Assembly (NCBI RefSeq): GCF_017104715.1
Contig: NZ_JAAGPI010000012.1
Coordinates: 184,828-248,827 of the forward strand
DNA length: 64,000 bases
Direction: 5' to 3'
DNA from: Burkholderia sp. Ac-20365
Lineage (GTDB): Bacteria > Pseudomonadota > Gammaproteobacteria > Burkholderiales > Burkholderiaceae
In this document: positions 53,032 to 61,931 of the stretch, one piece after another
Layout: every line of letters starts with the position of its first letter
Numbering within the stretch: position 1 is the stretch's first letter
Notes under the pieces: generated by a model
Databases searched by the model: none
What the model was told of the DNA's origin: nothing
What the model saw: the letters and a program-made list of their open reading frames with translations, nothing else
Translations under genes and position numbers: made by a program

Positions 53032-54303
53032 CTATTTGCGCGCATGCTCCATCGCGTCCTGCGCATATTGCGCAGCGTCGTTCAATGCGCCGGGCACATC
53101 CTTCTGCGTACCCGTGAAGACTTCTTCCAGCGCGACACCGAGGTTGTCACCGATATCAGGCCACTGTGCGCTCGGCCAGAACGTGACCTTGGATACAGGC
53201 GTCGTATCTTTGAGGCCCGCCAGAATCTGCGGCTTCACATGCTTCTGGAAGTAATCGCTCTGCACGGTGCTCGTGCGGTTGTAATCGCTGAATACGTTCT
53301 CGCGCAGACGAGCCTGCTCCTGCTCCTTGCTGGTCGCGAATGCGATGAATTTGCCCGCAGCCTGACGCGTGCATTCGTCTTTCGCGCCAATCGACGAAAT
53401 GGCGAGACCATGACCGTATGCCGCCGAAGGCAGCGGTGAAGGCGGCTTCGTGTAGCCGACCTTGTCCGCCACGCTGGATTTCGTGGGGTCTTCCATCCAG
53501 TCCGCGAACGGCGTCGATTCGATCATGAACGCGACCTTGCCGGAACGGAATGCTTCGAGCGCATTACTCCAGTCGTAGGTAGCCGAGCCAGGCGGCGCAT
53601 ACTTGAAGAGGTCCGCGTATAGCTGCGTCGCCTTCACTGCGGCCGGTGAATTGAATGCCGCCTGCTGGTTCTTGTCGGTCCACGTGCCGCCTTCTGCGAG
53701 CATGAACGGCGCCCACCGCCACACGTTCATGCCCGAGCCGCGTTGTCCGCGCGCAACCCAGCCGTACATATTGGGCGGCGAATTCAGCTTCTTGATGTCG
53801 GCGACGAGTTCATCCAGCGTGCGCGGCACCGGCATGTGCGCTTTCTCGAGTACATCGCGGCGATAGAACAGGAAGTCCGACCCGCCGATCAGCGGTGCAA
53901 AGTACGCCACGCCCTTATAGCTCGCGACATCGCGGCGGCCGGGCAGGAAGTCGTTGTAGTCGGCGTCCTTCGGGTAGTACTTGAGCAGCGGCACGATCCA
54001 GCCCGCCGAAGCGAACTCGGCGACGTTCGCTTCGTCGACGTAATAGACCTGATACGAACCCGCGCCCGTCGACGCATCGAGACGCGACTTCGCGCGTCGG
54101 TCGTTTTCGCCGAAGTAGCTGATTTCAACCTTGGTGCCCGTGCGCTTCTGGTAGTCCGCGAGGGACTTTTCCATGACGGTCAGGCCCAGACTCTTCTGCG
54201 CCAGTACCTTGAGGACGGGAACGTTGCACGATTGCGCAAACGCCGAGAGGGGCAAAGCCGCGCCGATGAGGGCACACGCTGCCGAATAGCGGAACCTGTT
54301 CAC
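53032..54303 (-). CDS. ABC transporter substrate-binding protein (polyol)
   Basis: A 423-residue periplasmic protein with a signal peptide (MNRFRYSAACALIGAALPLSAFA-Q). The mature sequence has the family 1 sugar-binding pattern (EKSLADYQKRTGTKVEISYFGEND, GVAYFAPLIGGSDFLFYRRDVLE, AFRSGKVAFMIESTPFADWM). A Cys three residues after cleavage (QSC) is not in a lipobox. It is the first gene of the seven-gene polyol operon and defines its substrate range, which the enzymes suggest is xylitol or arabitol. Confidence 0.92.
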   Translation of the reverse strand: MNRFRYSAACALIGAALPLSAFAQSCNVPVLKVLAQKSLGLTVMEKSLADYQKRTGTKVEISYFGENDRRAKSRLDASTGAGSYQVYYVDEANVAEFASAGWIVPLLKYYPKDADYNDFLPGRRDVASYKGVAYFAPLIGGSDFLFYRRDVLEKAHMPVPRTLDELVADIKKLNSPPNMYGWVARGQRGSGMNVWRWAPFMLAEGGTWTDKNQQAAFNSPAAVKATQLYADLFKYAPPGSATYDWSNALEAFRSGKVAFMIESTPFADWMEDPTKSSVADKVGYTKPPSPLPSAAYGHGLAISSIGAKDECTRQAAGKFIAFATSKEQEQARLRENVFSDYNRTSTVQSDYFQKHVKPQILAGLKDTTPVSKVTFWPSAQWPDIGDNLGVALEEVFTGTQKDVPGALNDAAQYAQDAMEHARK

Positions 54304-54353
54304 TGCTGTCTCCTGAAGGATTTTTGTGTCGATCGCGTTGTTATCCTCGGGCC

Positions 54354-54396
54354 GGCTTTAACACACCCGTGAATACGGTGGCTAAGTTAACACCCG
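54354..54396 (-). promoter_or_regulatory. Repeated element upstream of the polyol operon
   Basis: On the minus strand CGGGTG(T)GTTAAAGCC (54369-54354) and CGGGTGTTAACTTAGCC (54396-54380) are similar copies 29 bp apart (TTAAC to TTAAC). AraC-type activators bind direct repeats near the -35 region, so these are candidate sites for the operon's AraC regulator. Confidence 0.45.
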
Positions 54397-54481
54397 CGAA
54401 ACACGCGATCCACGCCAAAACGGATCAGCAGTTCAATACTTTTTGCTCAGCTTTTGTGTGCGATGCAAAATTTCGTGTTGG

Positions 54482-55111
54482 TTACGAGGCAACTGTATGA
54501 CCGAGGCCATTGACGCGCCTGACGACGCGCTCGTAATCCTCCGGTGTGTCCATGTCGACGGCAAAGCGGTCATGCGTGGCTTCGTAGACGAACACTTCGT
54601 CGCCGTGCTCCGCAATCAGCTTGCGGCAACCCGGATTCACATGTCCGTTCACGACTTCGGGCGCATAGCTCGCTGCGAACAGCACGGGATTGCCGCGCGC
54701 GCCTTCGCACATCGGCACGAGAATCGAGCCGCGCGGCATCGATGCATAGGCATCTACGAGTTCGCGATAGTCGGCGGTCTCCAGCAAGACCTGGTCGGCG
54801 AGACAGATCATCACGACATCGCACGGCGCCCGCAAAGCGGCGACGCCCGCTGCAACGGACGTCATCTGCCCTTCGCGATAGCGCGGGTTGCTCTGGAAGC
54901 GCACATCGAGTCCGTCGAGCGCCTCGATGACAGCACGCCCATTGAAGCCCGTCACGACCACGATTTCATTCGGTTGCGCTGCGCTCAACGCGCGCACGAC
55001 GCGTCGCACAGCCGGCTCGCCGCCAACGGGCAGCAGCAGCTTGTGACGCCCTTCCATGCGCGAGGACAAACCTGCAGCGAGCACGACCGCCGAAAAGGTG
55101 ACACTGTTCAT
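54482..55111 (-). CDS. MobA-like molybdopterin nucleotidyltransferase (MocA type)
   Basis: A 209-residue nucleotidyltransferase. VVLAAGLSSRMEGRHKLLLPVGGEPAVRRVVRAL is the nucleotide-binding N-terminus with the Lys of MobA/MocA proteins, VMICLADQVLLE the metal-binding Asp region, and RGNPVLFAASYAPEV a conserved loop. MocA adds CMP to molybdopterin to form the MCD cofactor used by xanthine-oxidase-family enzymes such as CO dehydrogenase. Its ATG overlaps the stop of the XdhC-YHS gene (ATGA), so it is the terminal gene of the cox operon and likely supplies CoxL. Confidence 0.88.
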   Translation of the reverse strand: MNSVTFSAVVLAAGLSSRMEGRHKLLLPVGGEPAVRRVVRALSAAQPNEIVVVTGFNGRAVIEALDGLDVRFQSNPRYREGQMTSVAAGVAALRAPCDVVMICLADQVLLETADYRELVDAYASMPRGSILVPMCEGARGNPVLFAASYAPEVVNGHVNPGCRKLIAEHGDEVFVYEATHDRFAVDMDTPEDYERVVRRVNGLGHTVAS

Positions 55112-56181
55112 CGCGCCTCCACGTGCAGGCCGGATTCGCCGTGCGCCGCGGCCAGATAGCGTTCGGGTTCGCGCTCGAATTCGGCCTTGCAGCAGTCGCA
55201 GCAGAAATACACCTTCTGCCCGCCGTACTCGACGACATGCTTCGCGCTCGCGATTTCGATGCTCATGCCGCATACAGGGTTCCGATAGCGCGCCGCATCG
55301 ACGGCAGGCAGGTCGGGCGCTTCGCAAGGTGTCAGTTGCGGCACGGCTTCCGTCTGCACACCAGCGTGTGCGGCCGACTCTGACGCGCTGGCATCCGCCT
55401 GTTCGCGTTCGTGCCGAAGCGCAACCAGTCCCGCGACCGCGCCCAGCGCGATTTCCTGCGGCGTGTGCGCGTGAATAGCCGGTCCCGCCGGTGCGTGCAG
55501 CACGGACAGACGCGCTTCGCCAATACCACGCGCTCGCATCGTCTCGCGCAGCCTGTCGGCCTTGCGGCGGCTCGCGATCAGCAGCACCGCCTCGACCTGG
55601 CTGCGCAGCGCCGCTTCGAGCGCGTCTTCATCACCGTCGCCTTGCGTGGCAACGAGCGCGTACATCGCGCCCGCCCGATCCAGCGACGCGGCATCGAAAC
55701 GCGCTTCGCCCGGATGTGCCGCTTCGGCAGCCATACTCGCGCGCAAGCCCATACGCCGTGCGAGCACACAGGCCTCGTGCGCGGCAGGTGTCGCGCCGAA
55801 CACGACCACGAGTGGCGCGGGCACGGTCGGCTGGATGAATAGCTCCAGTGCGCCGTTGCTCGCGCACGGCATCGCATGCGCTTCGACTTCCGCATCGGGC
55901 GCCGAAGGCTCGTTGCTGATGCGCACGCGCCTTGGCTGTCCGCAGCGCATCGATTGCCGTGCCGCTTCGATCACGATCGCCCGCGCGCAACCGCCGCCAA
56001 TCCAGCCGTGCAGCGTCCCGTCACGATCCACCAGCGCCTGTGCGCCGACTTGCGTCGAGGTCGGCGGCGCAGCACGAATGACCGTGACGACGGCAAACGG
56101 CACGCCCTCCGCGATCAGTCGCTGCTCGAGTTGCAGCAAGCCAGCCGTGTTCATGGCAGTCTCGAAAGATTCGGCGTTCAT
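55108..56181 (-). CDS. XdhC/CoxI family protein fused to a C-terminal YHS domain
   Basis: A 357-residue molybdenum-enzyme maturation protein. XdhC/CoxI domain at about 15-90 (GVPFAVVTVIRAAPPTSTQVGAQALV, GWIGGGCARAIV), a Rossmann-like XdhC C-terminal part at about 120-255 (VVVFGATPAAHEACVLARRMG; HAHTPQEIALGAVAGLVALRHE), a linker, then a YHS domain at about 297-344 (YRNPVCGMSIE ... VYFCCDCCKAEFEREPERYL). XdhC proteins bind the sulphurated Mo cofactor; YHS domains bind metals. The fusion suggests a role in loading sulphur or copper on CoxL. ATG 56181 overlaps the coxE stop. Confidence 0.85.
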   Translation of the reverse strand: MNAESFETAMNTAGLLQLEQRLIAEGVPFAVVTVIRAAPPTSTQVGAQALVDRDGTLHGWIGGGCARAIVIEAARQSMRCGQPRRVRISNEPSAPDAEVEAHAMPCASNGALELFIQPTVPAPLVVVFGATPAAHEACVLARRMGLRASMAAEAAHPGEARFDAASLDRAGAMYALVATQGDGDEDALEAALRSQVEAVLLIASRRKADRLRETMRARGIGEARLSVLHAPAGPAIHAHTPQEIALGAVAGLVALRHEREQADASASESAAHAGVQTEAVPQLTPCEAPDLPAVDAARYRNPVCGMSIEIASAKHVVEYGGQKVYFCCDCCKAEFEREPERYLAAAHGESGLHVEAR

Positions 56182-57368
56182 TGCAGCGCCCCGAGTATTT
56201 GAGGAAAGATGCGTTCGAGGCTCGCGAGATCGCGCGCCCCGGCGAACAGATCGAGATGCGGTAACGCGGCCTGCATCCCCGCGCTGACGGGCGAGAAACC
56301 GGGACGGTCGGCGAGCGGGTTCAGCCACACGAGCGAGTGGCAGCGCCGCTTGATCTCGGCCAGCGCTGTATCGAGCAACACGGTATCGCCCGCGTCATAG
56401 CCATCGCTCACGATCACCACGGCCGTGCGCGCATGCAGCAGGCGCGGCGCGTAGTGCGCGTTGAATCCCGCGAGGCTCTCGCCGATGCGCGTGCCGCCCG
56501 CCCAGCCTTCCGAGATCAGATGCAGCCGTTCCTGCGCGCGATGCGGATCGGGATCGCGCAGCGCCTCGTCCACGCAAACGAGCCGCGTATGGAACATGAA
56601 GCAGTGCACGTCGGGCAGCCGCGCGCCCAGCACCCGCGCGAGGCGCAGAAAGAAAAAACTGTAGAGGCTCATCGAGCGGCTCACGTCGAGCATCAGCACG
56701 ATGCGCGGGCGCTGCCGCCGTTTGCGGCGCCACGCGATGTCCACGGGCAATCCGCCGCGCGGCACGCTGCGGCGTATCGTCGAGCGCAGGTCGATCGTGC
56801 GCCCCTGGCTTGCGCGCTGCTCGCGGCGCGTTGCGATGCCGCGCAGTCGCTGCGCAAAACGGCGCAGCGCGGCGTCGATCGCGAACAGTTCGCTGCGGTC
56901 GTTCAGATGGCGGAAATCGGCATGTGCGAGCGAATCGGATTGCGTGGCGCCTTCGTCGGCGGTCGCGCCTTCGCCCGGCGAGCCGCCACCGGGTCCCGCA
57001 AGCGAGATCGGCGAGCCTTCGCTTGCGTCAGAAGGCGCCTGCGTTTCAGCACGCTCCAATGGCCCCGCACCGCCCGCACGCGACTGCGCAAGACTGCGCC
57101 GGTTCGGCACGAGAAAATACGCGTTGAACAGATCGTCAAAACGGCGCCATTCCTGCGCGCGCGAGCACAGCAACGCGCGCAGGCTCCAGCGCAATACATC
57201 GCTGTCGAGTTGTCCCATGCGCTGCGCCACTTCCATCGACGCAGCGACATCCGCGCTCGTCACGCTGAAGGCGTTCTCGCGCAGCCAGCCCGCAAAGCCG
57301 GCATAGCGCGCGACGAGCAAGCTCGCCAGGTCGCTGGAAGGCGTGCTGGCATCGAAGCCCGTCAGCAT
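56178..57368 (-). CDS. coxE: CoxE, von Willebrand A domain CO dehydrogenase maturation protein
   Basis: A 396-residue VWA protein. The MIDAS motif DVSRSMS lies in RIVLMLDVSRSMSLYSFFFLRLARVL (about 225-250), with a Thr in GGTRIGES and Asp in VIVSDGYD completing the metal site. The middle region (about 95-150) is low-complexity Gly/Ala/Glu-rich. In Oligotropha, CoxE works with the AAA ATPase CoxD in building the copper-sulphur-molybdenum site. Its gene overlaps coxD by 7 bp and the XdhC gene by 4 bp. Confidence 0.9.
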   Translation of the reverse strand: MLTGFDASTPSSDLASLLVARYAGFAGWLRENAFSVTSADVAASMEVAQRMGQLDSDVLRWSLRALLCSRAQEWRRFDDLFNAYFLVPNRRSLAQSRAGGAGPLERAETQAPSDASEGSPISLAGPGGGSPGEGATADEGATQSDSLAHADFRHLNDRSELFAIDAALRRFAQRLRGIATRREQRASQGRTIDLRSTIRRSVPRGGLPVDIAWRRKRRQRPRIVLMLDVSRSMSLYSFFFLRLARVLGARLPDVHCFMFHTRLVCVDEALRDPDPHRAQERLHLISEGWAGGTRIGESLAGFNAHYAPRLLHARTAVVIVSDGYDAGDTVLLDTALAEIKRRCHSLVWLNPLADRPGFSPVSAGMQAALPHLDLFAGARDLASLERIFPQILGALQ

Positions 57369-58258
57369 GACGCCACCAGTTTTTCGACGACGGGCCGCGT
57401 GAGACCCGCCTGATCCTCACGCGTCTTCACCAGCGCGGCGAGCGAATCCATCACGCGGTCGACACCGTCTTCATCGAGCGCGCTCACGCCGAGACGCAGC
57501 AGCGCGGCGACCCAGTCGAGCGTTTCGGCGAGACCGGGCTTGCGACGCAGCGCCATCTGACGCACCGCGTGCACGAATTCGACCACCTGACGCGCGAGCG
57601 CTTCGGGCACATCCGGCACCTGCGTTTGCACGATCATCAGTTCGCGCTGATAAGTCGGATAGTCGACGTACTGGTAGAGACAGCGGCGGCGCAGCGCATC
57701 GGAGATTTCGCGCGTGCCGTTCGACGTGAGGATCACATAGGGCCGCTCGGTCGCGCGGATCACGCCGAGTTCGGGAATCGACAACTGGAAGTCGGACAGC
57801 AGTTCGAGCAGATAAGCTTCGAACGCTTCATCGGTGCGGTCGATCTCGTCGATTAGCAGCACGGGCGCGGGCGTCGTCGTGATCGCTTCGAGTAACGGAC
57901 GCTTGAGCAGATAGCGCTCGGAGAAGATGTCCTGTTCCTTGTCACGCAGCGGCCGCGCATCCTGTTCGAACAGCTTGATGGCCAGCAGTTGATGCGCGTA
58001 GTTCCACTCGTAGAGCGCCGCGTGCGCATCGAGCCCTTCGTAGCATTGCAGCCGGATCAACGGCACGTCGAGCAGACGTGACAGCGCCTTTGCCACTTCG
58101 GTTTTGCCGACGCCCGCCTCGCCTTCCAGCAGCAGCGGGCGGCGCATTTCCATCGTCAGCAGCAAGGCGGCTGCAAAACTACGCTCGGCGATGAAACCGT
58201 GGCTCGCGAGCCGCGCCTGCAACGCGACGACGTCGGGCATGCGGTCGGTGGGCGTCAT
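57362..58258 (-). CDS. coxD: CoxD, MoxR-family AAA ATPase for CO dehydrogenase maturation
   Basis: A 298-residue MoxR-type AAA+ ATPase. Walker A LEGEAGVGKTEVAKAL (about 45-60), Walker B VLLIDEIDRTDEAFEAYLLELLSD, sensor TSNGTREISDALRRRC. In Oligotropha CoxD is a chaperone-like ATPase needed for inserting sulphur and copper into the Mo site of CoxL. ATG 58258 has GAGGTG upstream; a TTG 12 bases earlier is also in frame. Lies between coxG and coxE. Confidence 0.92.
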   Translation of the reverse strand: MTPTDRMPDVVALQARLASHGFIAERSFAAALLLTMEMRRPLLLEGEAGVGKTEVAKALSRLLDVPLIRLQCYEGLDAHAALYEWNYAHQLLAIKLFEQDARPLRDKEQDIFSERYLLKRPLLEAITTTPAPVLLIDEIDRTDEAFEAYLLELLSDFQLSIPELGVIRATERPYVILTSNGTREISDALRRRCLYQYVDYPTYQRELMIVQTQVPDVPEALARQVVEFVHAVRQMALRRKPGLAETLDWVAALLRLGVSALDEDGVDRVMDSLAALVKTREDQAGLTRPVVEKLVASC

Positions 58259-58266
58259 GACGCACC

Positions 58267-58917
58267 TCAACGGCCTTGGGCCTTGTGTGAGAAGCGTCCG
58301 TGCAGCCAGTCGCGGATCATCGCCCAGACGAAAGCAAAGCCGTTCAGTTCGGCAGCTTGCGTGGGCGGTGGCGTGCTCGCGCGGGCGGCGGGCGCGATGG
58401 TCTCCTTGTCTGTCTGTGCAGTCTCTGATTGCGGACTGTCGATGGAAACGGGCTGTGCCGCCTGCATCGCATCGAGCCGCGCCGCGAAGTTCGCGACGAA
58501 CTGCTTGAGCAACTGCTCCGACGCGGGCGCCATCAGACGGCCGCCGATCGCCGCTGCCTTGCCGCTCATCGTCACTTCGCTCTTGCCTGTCAGCGTACAG
58601 GCTGCATGCGTCGGCTCCACGGCGGCCGTCAGGTCCATCGTCGCGGCCGAGCCGCCCGACGCATCGGTGCCTTTGCCAAGCAGATGCAAACTGCGCGCGG
58701 CGGCATCGAGCGCGAGCACTTCGATATCGCCTTTGAACGACATCGTTGCCGGCCCGAGGCGCACGGTGATCGTGCCTTTGTAGTGCGTGTCATCGATGCG
58801 CTCCGTGATCTTCGCGCCGGGCATGCAGGCGGCGACGGCTTCGATGTCCTGCATCAGTTGCCACGCGCTGTCGGCGGAAGCGGCGAGCGGAAAGGCCTTG
58901 TCGAGTACGACTTTCAT
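58267..58917 (-). CDS. coxG: CoxG, SRPBCC-fold CO dehydrogenase accessory protein
   Basis: A 216-residue protein with a CoxG/SRPBCC domain (about 1-150: VLDKAFPLAASADSAWQLMQDIEAVAACMPGAKI; GKAAAIGGRLMAPASEQLLKQFVANF) followed by a Pro/Ala/Thr-rich linker and a C-terminal amphipathic, aromatic segment (ELNGFAFVWAMIRDWLHGRF). CoxG proteins anchor CO dehydrogenase to the inner membrane; the C-terminal segment fits the membrane contact. It lies directly after coxL, 8 bp from coxD. Confidence 0.88.
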   Translation of the reverse strand: MKVVLDKAFPLAASADSAWQLMQDIEAVAACMPGAKITERIDDTHYKGTITVRLGPATMSFKGDIEVLALDAAARSLHLLGKGTDASGGSAATMDLTAAVEPTHAACTLTGKSEVTMSGKAAAIGGRLMAPASEQLLKQFVANFAARLDAMQAAQPVSIDSPQSETAQTDKETIAPAARASTPPPTQAAELNGFAFVWAMIRDWLHGRFSHKAQGR

Positions 58918-58947
58918 ACGTGTCTCCCTGTCGCGTAACGGCGCGCT

Positions 58948-61362
58948 TCACGCGGGCCGCGTGAGACCCAGCGCGCGGCATTGCTGCCACACGCGATACG
59001 CGTTGTGCGGCATGTTCATATGCGTGACGCCGAGATGCGCGAACGCATCGACGACGGCGGACGTGAAGCACGGAATCGAGCCGACATGCGGCGATTCAGC
59101 GACGCCCTTCGCGCCGATCGGATGATGCGGCGACGGCGTGACCGTATAGTCGGTTTCCCAATGCGGTGTCTCGACGGCTGTGGGAACGAAGTAATCGAGC
59201 AGCGTCGCGCCGAGCAGATTGCCGGATTCGTCGTAAGGCAGTTCCTGCCCTAGCGCGACCGCGAAGCCTTCCGTCAGCCCGCCGTGAATCTGCCCTTCTA
59301 TGATCATCGGATTGATGCGCGTGCCGCAATCGTCGAGCGCGTAGAAGCGTCGCACGCGGATTTCGCCTGTGTAGCGGTTCACGTCGAGCACGCATATGTA
59401 GGCGCCGAACGGGAACGTGAAGTTCGGCGGGTCGTAGTAATCGACGGCTTCGAGGCCCATTTCCATGCCTTCGGGCACGTTGTTGTACGCGGCCCAGGCG
59501 ACTTCCTTCACTGACTTGAACTGATCCGGCGAGCCCTTCAGCACGAAACGGTCGAGATCGAATTCGACGTCGTCGGGACTCGCTTCTAGCAGATGCGCCG
59601 CGATCTTGCGCGCTTTCTCGCGAATCTTGCGCGATGCACGCGCGACGGCGGCACCCGCAACGGGCGTCGAACGCGAGCCATAGGTGCCGAGACCATATGG
59701 CGCGGTGGACGTGTCGCCCTCTTCGACCGTGATCTGTGACGCGGGAATCCCAGCCTCCGATGCGATGATCTGCGCGTAGGTAGTCTGATGCCCCTGCCCC
59801 TGCGTGATCGTCCCCATACGCGCAATGGCCGATCCATCGGGATGCACGCGGATTTCGCACGAATCGAACATGCCAACGCCGAGGATGTCGCACATCTTCG
59901 AGGGCCCCGCGCCCACGATCTCCGTGAAGTTCACCACGCCGATGCCCATCAGCCATTCCGCGTCAGGATCGGCGCGGCGCTTTGCCTGTTCGGCGCGTAG
60001 CTCGTCGTAATGAACAGCAGCCAGCACTTTGCGCAACGCAGGTTCGTAATCGCCGGAATCGTACTCGAGGCCGAGCGGCGTCGTATAAGGAAACTGCTCC
60101 TTGCGGATGAAGTTGCGCAGCCTGATTTCAGCCTTGTCGATGCCGAGCTTTTGCGCGAGCACGTCCACCATCCGCTCGATCAGATACACCGCCTCCGTCA
60201 CGCGGAACGAGCATCGATAAGCGACACCGCCTGGAAACTTGTTCGTGTACACGCCATCGACGGACACGAACGCGTTTGGAATCGCATACGAGCCGGTGCA
60301 GACATGGAACATGCCCGCGGGCCATTTGGTGGGATCCGCGCAGGCATCGAACGCGCCGTGATCGGCGACGACGTTCACGCGCAGCGCCTTGATGCGTCCG
60401 TCCTTGTCGGCGGCGAGTTCGCCTGTCATGTGATAGTCGCGCGCGAAGGCCGTGCTCGACAGATTCTCGTTGCGCGACTCGATCCATTTGACGGGACGCC
60501 CAAGCACAATCGAAGCGACGATCGACGTCACATAGCCTGGATACACACCAACCTTGTTGCCAAAGCCGCCGCCGATATCCGGCGAGATGATGCGTATCTT
60601 CGATTCCGGTATCGACGACAGCAGCCCGACCACCGTACGCACGACATGCGGCGCCTGCGACGTGATGTAGACGGTGAGATCGCCGCGCACCTTGTCGAAC
60701 GACGCAACGCACCCGCACGTTTCCAGCGGACACGGATGCACACGCGGATACAACATGTGCTGTTTCACCGTGACGTCCGCGTTCTCGAACATGCGGTCGG
60801 TCTTGTCGCGGTCGCCCATCGTCCACGTGAAGATGTGGTTCGGATGACGACGCGCGCCGTGCGCGCCCGTCTCCTTGTCGCGGATGTCTTCGCGAATCAC
60901 GGGCGCGTCGGGTTCAAGCGCCGAGAACGGATCGATCAGTGCCGGAAGTTCCTCATATTCGACTTCGACGAGTTCGGCTGCATCGGCGGCAACGTAGCGG
61001 TCGTCGGCGACGACGAACGCGACTTCCTGATTCTGGAAGCAGACCTTTTCGTCAGCGAGCACGGCTTGCACATCGCCCGCGAGCGTCGGCATCCAGTGGA
61101 GTTTGAGCGGCTTGAGATCATCGGCGGTCAGCACGGCATGCACACCGGGATGCGCAAGCGCAGCCGATTTATCGATTCGCTTCACGCGCGCGTGCGCATA
61201 CGGACTGCGCACCATCACGCCGAACAGCATGCCCGGCATCTTGATGTCGTCGACGTACGTGCCTTTGCCCTGAATGAAACGCGGATCTTCGCGGCGCTTG
61301 CGCGAACAGCCCATGCCTTCGAGCGCGGCGAGACGGTCGAGATTGGTGTCGAGATTGCCCAT
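58948..61362 (-). CDS. coxL: Aerobic CO dehydrogenase large subunit, form I
   Basis: An 804-residue molybdenum hydroxylase subunit that oxidises CO to CO2 at a Mo-S-Cu site. The active-site loop VAYRCSFR (380-387, Cys384 binding Cu) is the hallmark of form I CoxL; form II proteins have AYRGAGR. Gln236 in SQAPH and the Glu in GAKGVAESPHV (about 756) occupy the catalytic positions of the Oligotropha enzyme, and PDIGGGFGNK binds the pterin cofactor. GGGGAGA precedes ATG 61362. Length is as expected (about 809). It is flanked by coxS and coxG. Confidence 0.97.
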   Translation of the reverse strand: MGNLDTNLDRLAALEGMGCSRKRREDPRFIQGKGTYVDDIKMPGMLFGVMVRSPYAHARVKRIDKSAALAHPGVHAVLTADDLKPLKLHWMPTLAGDVQAVLADEKVCFQNQEVAFVVADDRYVAADAAELVEVEYEELPALIDPFSALEPDAPVIREDIRDKETGAHGARRHPNHIFTWTMGDRDKTDRMFENADVTVKQHMLYPRVHPCPLETCGCVASFDKVRGDLTVYITSQAPHVVRTVVGLLSSIPESKIRIISPDIGGGFGNKVGVYPGYVTSIVASIVLGRPVKWIESRNENLSSTAFARDYHMTGELAADKDGRIKALRVNVVADHGAFDACADPTKWPAGMFHVCTGSYAIPNAFVSVDGVYTNKFPGGVAYRCSFRVTEAVYLIERMVDVLAQKLGIDKAEIRLRNFIRKEQFPYTTPLGLEYDSGDYEPALRKVLAAVHYDELRAEQAKRRADPDAEWLMGIGVVNFTEIVGAGPSKMCDILGVGMFDSCEIRVHPDGSAIARMGTITQGQGHQTTYAQIIASEAGIPASQITVEEGDTSTAPYGLGTYGSRSTPVAGAAVARASRKIREKARKIAAHLLEASPDDVEFDLDRFVLKGSPDQFKSVKEVAWAAYNNVPEGMEMGLEAVDYYDPPNFTFPFGAYICVLDVNRYTGEIRVRRFYALDDCGTRINPMIIEGQIHGGLTEGFAVALGQELPYDESGNLLGATLLDYFVPTAVETPHWETDYTVTPSPHHPIGAKGVAESPHVGSIPCFTSAVVDAFAHLGVTHMNMPHNAYRVWQQCRALGLTRPA

Positions 61363-61378
61363 GACGTGTCTCCCCGCG

Positions 61379-61909
61379 TCAATGAGCGTGCGCCGCGTCC
61401 GCTTCCATCAGCGGATGCGAGCTTTCAACTTCCACGCCGCGCAGCTTGCGCGCGGCATACTGCACGGCTTTGACGATGTTCTGATAGCCCGTGCAGCGGC
61501 ACAGATTCCCTGCCATCCAGTAGCGGATTTCCGCTTCCGTCGGATCCGGATTTTCCTGCAGCAGACGATACGCGCGCATCAGCATGCCGGGCGTGCAGAA
61601 GCCGCACTGCAGACCGTGTTCCTGCATGAAGCCTTCCTGCAGCGCGTGCAGTTCGCCGCCCTGCGCGAGCCCTTCCACCGTCTTCACGGCAGCGCCTTCG
61701 GCCTGCACCGTCAGCACCGTGCACGACTTTACCGACGTGCCGTTGAAATCCACCGTGCACGCACCGCAATGCGACGTCTCGCAACCGATATGCGGCCCGG
61801 TATGCAGGCATTTTTCCCGTAGCGTGTGAATCAGCAGTTCGCGCGGTTCGACCACGACGTCGACCTCGCTGCCGTTCAGCTCGAATGACACCATCGTCTT
61901 CTTGCCCAT
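61379..61909 (-). CDS. coxS: Aerobic CO dehydrogenase small (2Fe-2S) subunit
   Basis: A 176-residue protein with two [2Fe-2S] clusters. The plant-ferredoxin-type cluster ligands are Cys43, Cys48, Cys51 and Cys63 (GPHIGCETSHCGACTVDFNG), and the second four are Cys102, Cys105, Cys137 and Cys139 (LQCGFCTPGML; GNLCRCTGYQNI). It carries electrons from the Mo site to the CoxM flavin. It lies 22 bp after coxM and 16 bp before coxL. Confidence 0.97.
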   Translation of the reverse strand: MGKKTMVSFELNGSEVDVVVEPRELLIHTLREKCLHTGPHIGCETSHCGACTVDFNGTSVKSCTVLTVQAEGAAVKTVEGLAQGGELHALQEGFMQEHGLQCGFCTPGMLMRAYRLLQENPDPTEAEIRYWMAGNLCRCTGYQNIVKAVQYAARKLRGVEVESSHPLMEADAAHAH

Positions 61910-61931
61910 CTCGTGTTCTCCCGGGGTGTGC

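Noticed and set aside
58948..61362. Form II CoxL-like or xanthine dehydrogenase large subunit
   Set aside because: The active-site loop is AYRCSFR, not AYRGAGR, and the coxG-D-E accessory genes follow.
60010..61473. A 487-codon open frame on the + strand
   Set aside because: It lies opposite coxL and coxS and has shadow-type composition with no domain or ribosome binding site.
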